Assembly (NCBI RefSeq): GCF_018881975.1
Contig: NZ_JACVPJ010000019.1
Span: forward strand, 1-32,141
Origin: Polynucleobacter sp. JS-Safj-400b-B2
Lineage (GTDB): Bacteria > Pseudomonadota > Gammaproteobacteria > Burkholderiales > Burkholderiaceae
Direction: 5' to 3'
Length of the DNA stretch: 32,141 bases
In this document: one piece after another, positions 1-6,834 of the stretch
Position numbering within the stretch: the first letter of the stretch is position 1
How the letters are laid out: the number at the start of each line of letters is the position of its first letter
Translations under genes and position numbers: made by a program
Notes under the pieces: model-generated
Seen by the model: only the letters and a program-made list of their open reading frames with translations
Databases searched by the model: none
What the model was told of the DNA's origin: nothing

Positions 1-127
1 CGACGGAAATAGGTAAAAAACCGAAGGTATCGTGACCGCTAAACTACAATAAACGAACCTTCAAATACCAGAACCTAGCCGGTCACGATCAATCTGAAAC
101 GGGCGGTCACGATCGCTGAAATACGCA
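1..127. mobile_element. End of an IS21-like insertion sequence (partial)
   Basis: The 11-mer CGGTCACGATC occurs twice as a direct repeat (80-90 and 104-114), and its reverse complement, ATCGTGACCG, occurs at 29-38. Multiple short subterminal repeats of this kind, with a terminus that reads TGCG inward, are typical of the IS21 family. Read from the other strand, the element would begin TGCGTATTTC at position 127. The transposase genes would lie left of the window. The boundary at 127 is inferred from the CA end and from the rhodanese reading frame, which becomes protein-like just after it. No target duplication can be tested because the other end is not visible. Confidence 0.6.
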
Positions 128-616
128 GATAAGTCTACTAATTTTGTTGTTAAGACATCTAAGGGTCCAATTGAAATTACTCGCGTAATGACGCCTTGCG
201 CCAAAAATAAAGGTTGGTTACAGCCATTAATCCCAATTAAGGGTGTTACCCCGGTTGATGAGATTGATGTTCTCAATGCCTTGAATGACAAAGACTCGCT
301 CGTGGTAGATATGCGCGTAGTGGATGATCGCGTAAAAGGTACTATTCCTGGGTCAATAGGCATTCCTTACACAGAGGTAGCAATGCGTATGGACGAGTTG
401 GGTTGTAAAAAGCCTGCGGCAGGCTCAACTAAATGGGATTGCTCCAAAGCAAAGAAGGTTTATGCATTCTGTAACGGCCCTGTTTGCCCACAAAGCCCAA
501 TGGCAATGGCTGCCATGACTCGTGATGGCTTCCCTGCAACCAAGATCTACTACTATCGCGGCGGTATGTTGGACTGGGACGCTCTTGGATTAACAACAGT
601 AAAGGGTGAGTTTTAA
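128..616 (+). pseudogene. Rhodanese-domain protein, 5' end lost to the IS end
   Basis: The rhodanese-like frame is open from inside the IS end to the stop at 616. The first in-frame ATG is at 188 and has no convincing Shine-Dalgarno sequence. Protein-like coding starts right after the IS boundary (DKSTNFVV...), so the native start and probably a signal peptide have been removed. The remaining part has a typical rhodanese ending: an active-site loop FCNGPVCPQS with the candidate persulfide-carrying cysteine, followed by a YYYRGGM segment. Such proteins move sulfane sulfur between thiols and fit the sulfur-oxidation setting. A 142-residue product from ATG 188 could still be made, possibly from an IS promoter, but loss of function is more likely. 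Confidence 0.6.
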
Positions 617-640
617 AACTTGCTTATTCTTAGATATTAA

Positions 641-662
641 AAAGGGAGCCTAGGCTCCCTTT
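641..662. terminator. Bidirectional Rho-independent terminator
   Basis: This is a perfect 22-base palindrome with halves AAAGGGAGCCT and AGGCTCCCTTT. It is flanked by an A run on the left and a T run on the right (to about 666). It lies between the convergent rhodanese fragment and the tsdA-like gene, so it can stop transcription in both directions. Confidence 0.85.
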
Positions 663-684
663 TTTACGATGCTAGAAATGAAGA

Positions 685-1635
685 CTATTTAACACCTTTA
701 CCTATAAGTACACCGTCAACAACCGAGCCATAAAGGTTTACGCCATCATCAGCATGAAATCTTTTGCGAGTTTTTTCAATATCCCCATCAATTATGCGTG
801 GGTCTTGGGGGCGTTCATGCATATTTATAAAAGCAGCAACATCCCAGGACTCCACGTCGCTTAAGGTTTCGCCTCGACCTAAAGGCATATTGTGTTGTAT
901 GAATCCAGCCGCAGTATTGATGCGATGCATGCCTGCTCCCCAGTTATAAGAATTCTTACCCCAGAGAGGAGGGAAAACATAGGTTGCTCCCACTTTTTGT
1001 CCTTCGCCGTTTGATCCGTGGCAGATTTGGCATTGCTTTTCATAAACCACTTTTCCACGAGCAATGTCATAACCACCTTTAGGGGGAGGAGGTTCATCGA
1101 AACCTCGTCCGGGGAGTGCTTTTCCAACGGGCGCACCAGTCGATAGCCAATAAGAATAAGCCGTTAGGGCTAAGATAACTTCACTATCAGCTGGCGGCGG
1201 AGTTCCGTTCATACTGAAGGTAAAGCAGCCTTGAAGCCTCTCGGCATAGGTATTCACTTTATTATTTTTCTTGCGGTAAGCAGGATACATAGGATACGCA
1301 GCCCACATTGGCGAAGAATTTGCAAGACGCCCTCTATCAATATGACAATTCACGCAATTCATCTCATTGCCAACGAATTGGGGTGCCAGTGCTTTTGTAT
1401 TTACAAAGATAGCCTCTCCGCGCCGAACTAATTCGCCAAAGGCATTATTTTGTAATTCGGAGTCTGATGGGGGAATGAAGTATTGTGTTTTTCCAACCTT
1501 GTGGGTATTTGAGGGAATTTGGGATTGATCCTCTAGTTTTGATTTATCCACTGCAAACGTACCTGGCGAGCTAAGGAGCAGGCATAAGGCTACTAAACTA
1601 CTAGTTGAGATTTTCATGGTTGTATTTTTATTCAT
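685..1635 (-). CDS. tsdA: TsdA-type thiosulfate dehydrogenase (dihaem cytochrome c)
   Basis: TsdA joins two thiosulfates to tetrathionate in the periplasm and passes two electrons to a cytochrome. The 316-residue product has a signal peptide (about 1-28, ending TFA) and two haem sites, CVNCH 94-98 and CQICH 202-206. Cys137, in GCFTFSMNG 39 residues after the first haem histidine, matches the unusual His/Cys axial ligand that defines TsdA (His53/Cys96 in Allochromatium). Met250 in HNMPLG fits the distal ligand of haem 2. The start at 1635 is preceded by AAGGAC at good spacing; a second ATG lies six codons in. It follows the tsdB-like gene by 14 bases, so the two form an operon. TsdA can also reduce tetrathionate, so the direction in vivo is not settled by sequence. 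Confidence 0.9.
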   Translation of the reverse strand: MNKNTTMKISTSSLVALCLLLSSPGTFAVDKSKLEDQSQIPSNTHKVGKTQYFIPPSDSELQNNAFGELVRRGEAIFVNTKALAPQFVGNEMNCVNCHIDRGRLANSSPMWAAYPMYPAYRKKNNKVNTYAERLQGCFTFSMNGTPPPADSEVILALTAYSYWLSTGAPVGKALPGRGFDEPPPPKGGYDIARGKVVYEKQCQICHGSNGEGQKVGATYVFPPLWGKNSYNWGAGMHRINTAAGFIQHNMPLGRGETLSDVESWDVAAFINMHERPQDPRIIDGDIEKTRKRFHADDGVNLYGSVVDGVLIGKGVK

Positions 1636-1649
1636 GCGATGTCCTTAAA

Positions 1650-2378
1650 TTACCTGAGCCTGTGCTGGGATTCATCAAAAGGTTCTGTTGCATCGCCCAA
1701 ATTTCCAAAGTACTCCGAAACAGCTTTAATTTGCGCATCAGTAAGGCTGGCGGCTATATGTTGCATTAACCCATTGGGATCATTGCTTCTCGTAGGTGGT
1801 ACCCCCTTTTTATTGGCAGCAGTGGGCTTTTCTGCCTTCCAGGCCTTAAGTTGATTTTCTAGGTACAACGGAGATTGACCGGCCAATGGAGGGAAAGAAT
1901 CACCAACACCAACGCCGTCTGGACCATGACATAAAGTGCATTCAGGAATATTTTTACTCCATTCGCCACGCAGAGCAATCCATGCGCCAGTACCGGGAAC
2001 GGGGAGTCCGGTTTGTTTAGTATTTACATTAACTTTTGGTCTCTTGGAGTAAGCATTAGCCACTGCAATAATTTCCTCGTTTGTTAGTGCTGAAGAAATG
2101 CCTTGCATCAGAGGATTTTTTCGACTGCCTGACTTAAAGTCATATAGTTGCTTTTCAATATACGCTGCAGGTAATCCTGCGAGCCGTGGAAATCCCGCTG
2201 ATGGCATGCCTTTGCCATCTGGGGCATGGCAACTAATACAGGGCATCGCAGCAGGATTTGCTCCACCATGAACCATGATCGTTTCACCGTCTAAGGCAAA
2301 CGAAAGAGTTGGCATGATCATGCATAAGTACGCGATGTACTTTGAGGTGCGTATAAATAGTGTAGATGTCATGTTCAT
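1650..2378 (-). CDS. tsdB: Dihaem cytochrome c4-like protein, probable TsdB electron acceptor
   Basis: This is a periplasmic dihaem cytochrome made of two similar c-type domains, as in cytochrome c4 and TsdB. The reading frame extends to a TTG at 2384, but ATG 2378 is the more ordinary start; the numbering here counts from the TTG frame. A hydrophobic signal ends near LSFA at about residue 30. CISCH 49-53 pairs with Met93 in NPLMQG, and CTLCH 149-153 pairs with Met207 in GLMQH. It lies 14 bases upstream of tsdA. TsdB proteins are known as electron partners of TsdA and are often encoded directly before it, so transfer from TsdA to the respiratory chain is the likely job. No strong ribosome binding site is visible. 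A generic c4 cytochrome is the alternative. Confidence 0.8.
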   Translation of the reverse strand: MNMTSTLFIRTSKYIAYLCMIMPTLSFALDGETIMVHGGANPAAMPCISCHAPDGKGMPSAGFPRLAGLPAAYIEKQLYDFKSGSRKNPLMQGISSALTNEEIIAVANAYSKRPKVNVNTKQTGLPVPGTGAWIALRGEWSKNIPECTLCHGPDGVGVGDSFPPLAGQSPLYLENQLKAWKAEKPTAANKKGVPPTRSNDPNGLMQHIAASLTDAQIKAVSEYFGNLGDATEPFDESQHRLR

Positions 2379-2423
2379 TATCAAAATCAGAAAGACTCAA
2401 TTGGTGGAATAGCGCGACCCATG

Positions 2424-2447
2424 TTGGGAATAAATCATCATTCCCAA
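2424..2447. promoter_or_regulatory. 8-8-8 inverted repeat in the tsdBA leader
   Basis: TTGGGAAT (2424-2431) and ATTCCCAA (2440-2447) are perfect inverted copies separated by 8 bases. The dyad lies about 45 bases before the tsdB start, on the promoter side. It could be a regulator site or a hairpin in the leader RNA. No family was matched. Confidence 0.4.
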
Positions 2448-2523
2448 GGATTTCAACGGACCTTGTAATTGTGCATGAGTTTATTTTCAATTTGCTATCT
2501 TGAGACTTAAAAACAAACTAGAT

Positions 2524-2537
2524 TTGATCTATGTCAA
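2524..2537. promoter_or_regulatory. FNR/CRP-family site (9 of 10 consensus bases)
   Basis: TTGAT-CTAT-GTCAA differs from the FNR consensus TTGAT-N4-ATCAA by one base. Its centre lies about 40.5 bases before the start expected from the -10-like CATACT at 2559-2564. That is close to the class II activator position of FNR proteins. It sits between the divergent tsdBA genes and the fusion cytochrome, so it could serve either. A regulator of this type is inferred, not seen in the window. Confidence 0.5.
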
Positions 2538-2551
2538 GTTGCCGATATGGG

Positions 2552-2575
2552 TTTACCCCATACTGAGTGGGTAAA
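2552..2575. promoter_or_regulatory. 7-10-7 inverted repeat before the fusion cytochrome gene
   Basis: TTTACCC (2552-2558) and GGGTAAA (2569-2575) form a perfect dyad with a 10-base spacer. It overlaps the -10-like element of the fusion gene. An overlapping alternative pairing, TATGGG with CCCATA, is also possible. It may be an operator for a repressor or activator of the tsd region. Confidence 0.35.
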
Positions 2576-2615
2576 GAGCAATTGGACTCATTGCGATTGA
2601 GATACTCAGGGCTAT

Positions 2616-4637
2616 ATGATGCGATTCTTTAAGACTATTATTTTTTGTGTTGCATTTAGCCATAGTTTTTTCTCCTTCGCAGTGGACAATTCGAGCTCAA
2701 CAGAGTCTTCCATAAAGCGGGGTGAATATTTATCGCACCTTGGCGACTGTGTTGCATGTCATACCGAAAAGGGTGGCAAAGTAATGGCCGGTGGCTTGGA
2801 GTTAAAAACACCTTTCGGCGCATTGTATTCAACAAACATTACGCCTGATAAAAAGACTGGAATTGGCGGGTATAGTTTTGAACAATTCGATAAGGCTATG
2901 AGAAGGGGTGTTACTGCTGACGGACATAATTTATATCCCGCTATGCCGTACCCATCCTATTCAAAAATGTCTGTCGAGGATATGCAGTCACTCTATCAGT
3001 ATCTAATGCATGGTGTATTGCCCGTAGAAAAAGTAAATATCCAAAGTCAGATGAAATGGCCATACAACATGCGTTGGGGCCTAAGCTTTTGGAATATTCT
3101 CTTTGGCGGCAGTAAGCCTTATCAGCTAGAGGCAAGTCAAACCCAACAATGGAATCGTGGCGCATATATTGTTCAAGGCATGGGTCATTGTGGGTCGTGT
3201 CATACCCCTAGAGGCCTTTTGTTCCAAGAAAAGGCAATGAGTCAGGCCGGATCAAATGGTAGGTATTTTTTGTCTGGATCTACGGTTGATAGTTGGCATG
3301 CAGTGAATCTCCGTAATTTATGGACGCCACCAGAAATCGTAGCGTTCCTGAAAACTGGTAGAAATCAACATGCAACCGCATATGGAACAATGACTGAAGT
3401 CATTGGTTTAAGCACACAACATTTCACCGATGAAGATCTTACTGCAATTGCTGTGTATCTTAAATCACTGAGTCTAGACGAGAGCAATCAGGCCCAGCCA
3501 ATAATAGCTTTGGAAAAATCGCAGCTATATAAGTCTAAAAATGGTTTGGCTTATGTGCAATTTTGTTCCACCTGTCATCGAAATGACGGGAAAGGGGTTT
3601 CAAAGATATTTCCTCCTTTGGCTGGTAACAAATCAATTCTTTCTGACGATCCAACTTCAGTAATTCACGTTGTTTTGAGCGGTTGGAAATCTGCGGCAAC
3701 AAAAACAAACCATCGCATCGTTGGTATGCCTGAATATGGTTCACTCGGAGATGAGGAGTTGGCGGGAATTATTACCTTCATACGTTCTTCATGGGGGAAT
3801 TCTGCATCTGAGGTTTCAATTAATCAGGTTAAGGCAGTTCGGGCACAGCTAAATTTAACTTCACAAGATAGCTCTAAATTTGTAACGCCTCGATTTTCAA
3901 ATATGCTAGAAAAATCAAACTCAGGGCAGCTGGTTTACGGTATGCGCCTAATGGCAGAGACGGGTACTTTGCTTCCTGATCACGTTGGCAACAGCCTTAA
4001 CTGCAGTAGCTGCCATACCAATGCTGGAACTGTAGCTAATGCATCCCCATTTGTTGGTGTAGCGGCACAGTTTCCTGCTTATGCCCCACGCGCGGGAAAA
4101 ATCATTGATCTTGAGGATCGAATTAATGGATGCTTTAAACGATCGATGAACGGTAAGGCGTTAGAAAAGGATTCGTCTGAAATGAAGGCAATGGTCGCCT
4201 ACATGAAGTGGGTTAACGGGCCTTATAAAAAGGATGAGCAGATTCCAGGAAGAGGTATTGGGAAAATTGATAAAACGCTAATCCCAAATATTGAAAATGG
4301 CAGGGTGATTTACCAAGCGCAATGTGCTGTTTGCCATGGGTCTAATGGAGAAGGCGTAAAACAATCTGATGGTCGGTATGTGTTTCCAATGGTGTGGGGT
4401 GATGAGTCCTTCAATTTAGGTGCTGGAATGGCGCGCACCTTTACTGCTGCGGCATTTATCAAGCAAAACATGCCGATGGGTCACAACATCAAATTTCCTT
4501 TAGGGCAGGGAGGTAGTTTAGGCGATCAAGAGGCTCTTGATGTTGCTGAGTACTTTGCTCATATGGCTCGCCCAGACTTTATTGGTAAGGATAAGGACTG
4601 GCCTAATGGCGGCAAGCCCAAAGATGCGCGCTATTAA
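2616..4637 (+). CDS. Pentahaem fusion: three-haem dehydrogenase cytochrome subunit joined to TsdA
   Basis: The product is 673 residues with a signal peptide (1 to about 22) and five haem motifs: CVACH 45-49, CGSCH 192-196, CSTCH 317-321, CSSCH 463-467 and CAVCH 570-574. Residues 30-400 resemble the three-haem cytochrome subunit of membrane alcohol/gluconate dehydrogenases (AdhB type), including the early SxNITPD segment near 72-78. Residues 420-655 are a full TsdA module: Cys506 in GCFKRSMNG lies 39 residues after His467, as needed for the His/Cys haem, and Met619 in KQNMPMG fits haem 2. I infer a thiosulfate dehydrogenase with a built-in electron wire, perhaps towards quinone or oxidase. No dehydrogenase large subunit is adjacent. 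The gene is divergent from tsdBA and its ribosome binding site is weak (CAGGG). The frame is continuous, so a real fusion is likely. Confidence 0.85.
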   Translation: MMRFFKTIIFCVAFSHSFFSFAVDNSSSTESSIKRGEYLSHLGDCVACHTEKGGKVMAGGLELKTPFGALYSTNITPDKKTGIGGYSFEQFDKAMRRGVTADGHNLYPAMPYPSYSKMSVEDMQSLYQYLMHGVLPVEKVNIQSQMKWPYNMRWGLSFWNILFGGSKPYQLEASQTQQWNRGAYIVQGMGHCGSCHTPRGLLFQEKAMSQAGSNGRYFLSGSTVDSWHAVNLRNLWTPPEIVAFLKTGRNQHATAYGTMTEVIGLSTQHFTDEDLTAIAVYLKSLSLDESNQAQPIIALEKSQLYKSKNGLAYVQFCSTCHRNDGKGVSKIFPPLAGNKSILSDDPTSVIHVVLSGWKSAATKTNHRIVGMPEYGSLGDEELAGIITFIRSSWGNSASEVSINQVKAVRAQLNLTSQDSSKFVTPRFSNMLEKSNSGQLVYGMRLMAETGTLLPDHVGNSLNCSSCHTNAGTVANASPFVGVAAQFPAYAPRAGKIIDLEDRINGCFKRSMNGKALEKDSSEMKAMVAYMKWVNGPYKKDEQIPGRGIGKIDKTLIPNIENGRVIYQAQCAVCHGSNGEGVKQSDGRYVFPMVWGDESFNLGAGMARTFTAAAFIKQNMPMGHNIKFPLGQGGSLGDQEALDVAEYFAHMARPDFIGKDKDWPNGGKPKDARY

Positions 4638-4724
4638 TTGGTAGCATCCATCTGTAATTGAGGGTCATTTATTAAAATCTTGATTGCAGATGTCCAAACC
4701 ATAAAGATCTGAATCTACTATTTA

Positions 4725-4738
4725 TTGATTTGGATCAA
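4725..4738. promoter_or_regulatory. Perfect FNR/ANR-type site upstream of the transporter operon
   Basis: TTGAT-TTGG-ATCAA matches the FNR consensus TTGAT-N4-ATCAA at all ten bases. Its centre is about 72 bases before the start expected from the promoter at 4769-4797, close to a class I activator position. This suggests oxygen- or redox-dependent control of the operon that begins at 4826. The regulator itself is not encoded here. Confidence 0.6.
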
Positions 4739-4768
4739 ATTTGACCCCTTTTATCGGTACTGGCGGGC

Positions 4769-4797
4769 TTGAAATACCAAATCTAAGTAAATAATAT
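4769..4797 (+). promoter_or_regulatory. Probable sigma-70 promoter of the YeeE-rhodanese operon
   Basis: A -35-like TTGAAA (4769-4774) is followed after 17 bases by a -10-like TAATAT (4792-4797). The -10 lies inside the inverted repeat at 4790-4815, so a protein bound there would block it. Initiation would be near 4804, about 22 bases before the first start codon. Confidence 0.5.
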
Positions 4798-4815
4798 ATA
4801 ACTTAATATATTATT
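4790..4815. promoter_or_regulatory. AT-rich 10-6-10 inverted repeat, candidate ArsR/BigR operator
   Basis: AATAATATAT (4790-4799) and ATATATTATT (4806-4815) are perfect inverted copies with a 6-base spacer. BigR-type ArsR repressors bind AT-rich dyads over their promoters, and a BigR-like gene lies in the same operon at 7823. The dyad covers the predicted -10 element. Autoregulation is therefore a reasonable inference. Confidence 0.5.
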
Positions 4816-4825
4816 AAAACCTTAA

Positions 4826-5368
4826 ATGATGTGGCTAAAAATGGTTAACAAAGTAGAGCGGGCTATACCGGCCCCTTATATGAATCCTTTATTGGCGGGG
4901 ATTCTTCTTGGAATGGTTCTATTGGCTACATTTGTGGTCACTGGGCATGGACTTGGGGCAACAGGATTTACTACTCGCTTAACTGCATGGGTTGGAATGT
5001 ATGTCGCACCTGTTGCAACAAATGCAAATGATTACTTGGGTGGAATGATTGAAGAAGGTAAGCCATTAAATGCATGGATTACTTGGCAAGTCATGGGCGT
5101 AGCTCTTGGAGCACTTGCATCTGCATTTTTTGCGCACAGAATTCAATTCAAGATGGATGGCGCAAAGTTTTTAGGCGGATCTAAGCGTCCATGGACAGCT
5201 CTTTTTGGTGGCATGCTTGCAGGCTTTGGCGCAAGGGTTGCAGCAGGATGTACTAGCGGTTTAGGCTTATCTGGTGCCGCGGTGCTAAGTTTGTCTGGAT
5301 TTACATTCCTGGGGACATTCTTTGCAGTAGGTTTATTGACAAGCCTTTTCTTGAAAGAGGAGAAATAA
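4826..5368 (+). CDS. YeeE/YedE-family membrane protein, first half of a split transporter
   Basis: This is a 180-residue inner-membrane protein with about four or five hydrophobic segments. It carries the family signature GFGARVAAGCTSGLGLSG near 133-150, with the conserved Cys142. YeeE/YedE (TsuA, PmpA) proteins import thiosulfate or other sulfur compounds through conserved cysteines. Here the family is split over two genes; the partner begins one base after this stop codon. Two ATG codons are adjacent at the start and no strong ribosome binding site is visible. It is the first gene of a run that continues with the NPCGP-repeat protein and a rhodanese, so a role in sulfur-compound uptake or export is likely. 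The substrate is unknown. Confidence 0.8.
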   Translation: MMWLKMVNKVERAIPAPYMNPLLAGILLGMVLLATFVVTGHGLGATGFTTRLTAWVGMYVAPVATNANDYLGGMIEEGKPLNAWITWQVMGVALGALASAFFAHRIQFKMDGAKFLGGSKRPWTALFGGMLAGFGARVAAGCTSGLGLSGAAVLSLSGFTFLGTFFAVGLLTSLFLKEEK

Positions 5369-5369
5369 G

Positions 5370-5936
5370 ATGAGTGAAATTCTTTCAGGGCTCCTATTAG
5401 GGGCTGGATTTGGTTTTGTATTGGAGCGTGCCGGTTTTGGTAATCCAAATAAATTAACTGGTCAATTTCGCTTAACTGATTGGTCTGTGTTTAAGGTGAT
5501 GTTCACTGCCATTGTTTTTGCGGCTGTGGGGCTATTGATTTTGGAACGATTTGGGTTTGTTGATGCTGGCAGTTTATTCGTGCCGCCGGCATTTCTGGGG
5601 GCTGCTGCCTTGGGCGGGGCTTTGGTTGGAGCTGGTTTTGCTATTGGCGGCTATTGTCCGGGCACCTCTGTGGTGGGGTTGATGTCTGGACGCATTGATG
5701 CGGCGATATTTCTACTTGGTTTATTGCTTGGTACGGTGCTATTTGCTGGAATTTACCCAACTATCGAGTTCGTAACGACCTTAGGTGAGTATGCAAAAGC
5801 AGATGCATTGCCTGATGCTTTCAATATCTCAGGCTTATCTATTGATATTGGCATGATCGTTGCTGCAGTCGGTGTATTTATCTTCGGTTCTTGGATGGAA
5901 AAGAAATCTAAAGGCCCCATGAGTTCACAAGTTTAA
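5370..5936 (+). CDS. YeeE/YedE-family (DUF6691-like) membrane protein, second half
   Basis: This 188-residue membrane protein is the PmpB-like partner of the preceding gene. It carries the second-half motif GGYCPGTSVVG (Cys96) and about five hydrophobic helices. The start is one base after the previous stop, and the preceding GAGGAG lies inside the upstream gene, so the two are probably translationally coupled. In full-length YeeE/YedE proteins both motifs sit in one chain and line the sulfur-conducting path, so the two products most likely form one transporter. A second, shorter pair of the same kind lies at 22320-23199. Confidence 0.8.
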   Translation: MSEILSGLLLGAGFGFVLERAGFGNPNKLTGQFRLTDWSVFKVMFTAIVFAAVGLLILERFGFVDAGSLFVPPAFLGAAALGGALVGAGFAIGGYCPGTSVVGLMSGRIDAAIFLLGLLLGTVLFAGIYPTIEFVTTLGEYAKADALPDAFNISGLSIDIGMIVAAVGVFIFGSWMEKKSKGPMSSQV

Positions 5937-5954
5937 TTTTTCAAAAGGAAAGAT

Positions 5955-6188
5955 ATGTCTAAAAAATCTACAGTAGCTGCATTGGCAATGGCCTTAGCTG
6001 GTCTAGCATCAGCTCCACTCGCCCATTCGGCAGACGCCCCTGCGAATCCGGCAAGTGCGGAGCAAAAGAATCCCTGTGGCCCTAAAAAAGAAGCTACCAA
6101 TCCTTGTGGCCCAGCTAAGAAGAGGGCAGCAAACCCATGTGGACCTGCAAATCCTTGCGGCCCCAAAAAGCGTAAAGCTGCAGAGTAA
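5955..6188 (+). CDS. Small exported protein with four NPCGP repeats
   Basis: This 77-residue protein has an N-terminal signal peptide (about 1-26, ending AHSA). The mature part is about 50 residues, lysine-rich, and holds four copies of NPCGP at 39-43, 49-53, 60-64 and 66-70. These are its only cysteines. The start has a good ribosome binding site (AAAGGAAAG). Cys-Pro repeat proteins of this size are exported and poorly understood. Binding of a soft metal such as copper, or carriage of sulfane sulfur as persulfides, would both suit four exposed cysteines. It lies between a sulfur transporter and a rhodanese, which favours a sulfur role, but this is inference. I cannot assign a named family. 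Confidence 0.75.
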   Translation: MSKKSTVAALAMALAGLASAPLAHSADAPANPASAEQKNPCGPKKEATNPCGPAKKRAANPCGPANPCGPKKRKAAE

Positions 6189-6197
6189 TTTTCAAAA

Positions 6198-6824
6198 ATG
6201 CTTACCCAATCTAATCTCTGGCTAGCTGCTCAAGAGCTGGCAAGTATTCAGATGCGTTATGCCGACACTGGCCGCACTCTGAATGAGGCTGCTTTAGGCG
6301 GTGCAAGAGATTTTATGGAGTGGCAGCATTATCCAAATAATGATTTGGCTGATGAGCAAAGTGGGTATGAGTTTTATTACCACGCCCATTCCGCTGATGA
6401 AATGCCTCATGAGGAGCATGGGCACTTTCATGTAATTAAACGAGAAAGTAATACGTTTCATCATCTAATTGCTATTGCCTTGAATCAACGAGGTTTGCCG
6501 GTGCGTCTATTTACCACCAATCAGTGGGTAACTGGCGAGGAAATGGCTGAATCAAAGCTTGCCATTAAGTCCCTTGGAGAATTTCGGATGGTAGTTATGG
6601 GTCGCATGGCTCCAGTTGCTAAGTGGGTGGGCGCATTGATTCAGTTATTTGCTGTTGAGATTGAAGAATTGATTTTGGGGCGAGATCAAAAGATTGCACA
6701 ACTAACGGCTGAGCGAGGCAATCGAGAGTTGGTCCTGAATTCAAGAAAGCATCACGTATTAACGGAGTGCAAGATAGATTTGATGGAGCGTCTTTCTGAG
6801 CATTTATCAGTTGTAAATTCATAG
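6198..6824 (+). CDS. His-rich protein of unknown function
   Basis: This 208-residue cytoplasmic-looking protein has no signal peptide or membrane segment. A conserved-looking, His-rich centre runs from WQHYP (42-46) through YYHAH (60-64) and HEEHGHFH (71-78) to HH (88-89). Such a cluster would suit a metal site. The C-terminal third is helical and charged. It resembles a family of uncharacterised proteobacterial proteins (I recall DUF6969, unverified). It starts nine bases after the NPCGP-repeat gene, without a clear ribosome binding site, and ends just before the rhodanese gene. The pairing suggests that it acts on, or together with, the repeat protein or its metal, but nothing in the sequence proves a reaction. 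Confidence 0.65.
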   Translation: MLTQSNLWLAAQELASIQMRYADTGRTLNEAALGGARDFMEWQHYPNNDLADEQSGYEFYYHAHSADEMPHEEHGHFHVIKRESNTFHHLIAIALNQRGLPVRLFTTNQWVTGEEMAESKLAIKSLGEFRMVVMGRMAPVAKWVGALIQLFAVEIEELILGRDQKIAQLTAERGNRELVLNSRKHHVLTECKIDLMERLSEHLSVVNS

Positions 6825-6834
6825 AGGAGTGGAA

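Noticed and set aside
61..363. An open frame of 100 codons on the minus strand over the IS end and rhodanese fragment
   Set aside because: It overlaps the rhodanese reading frame and spans the IS boundary; its sequence has no recognisable protein features.
4640..4700. CATCTG / CAGATG inverted repeat after the fusion gene as a terminator
   Set aside because: The stem is only six pairs with a loop of more than 25 bases and no T run.
5933..6166. A Gly/Pro/Ala-rich minus-strand frame opposite the NPCGP gene
   Set aside because: It is the mirror image of the NPCGP repeats and has no ribosome binding site; the plus-strand frame has a signal peptide and good start.
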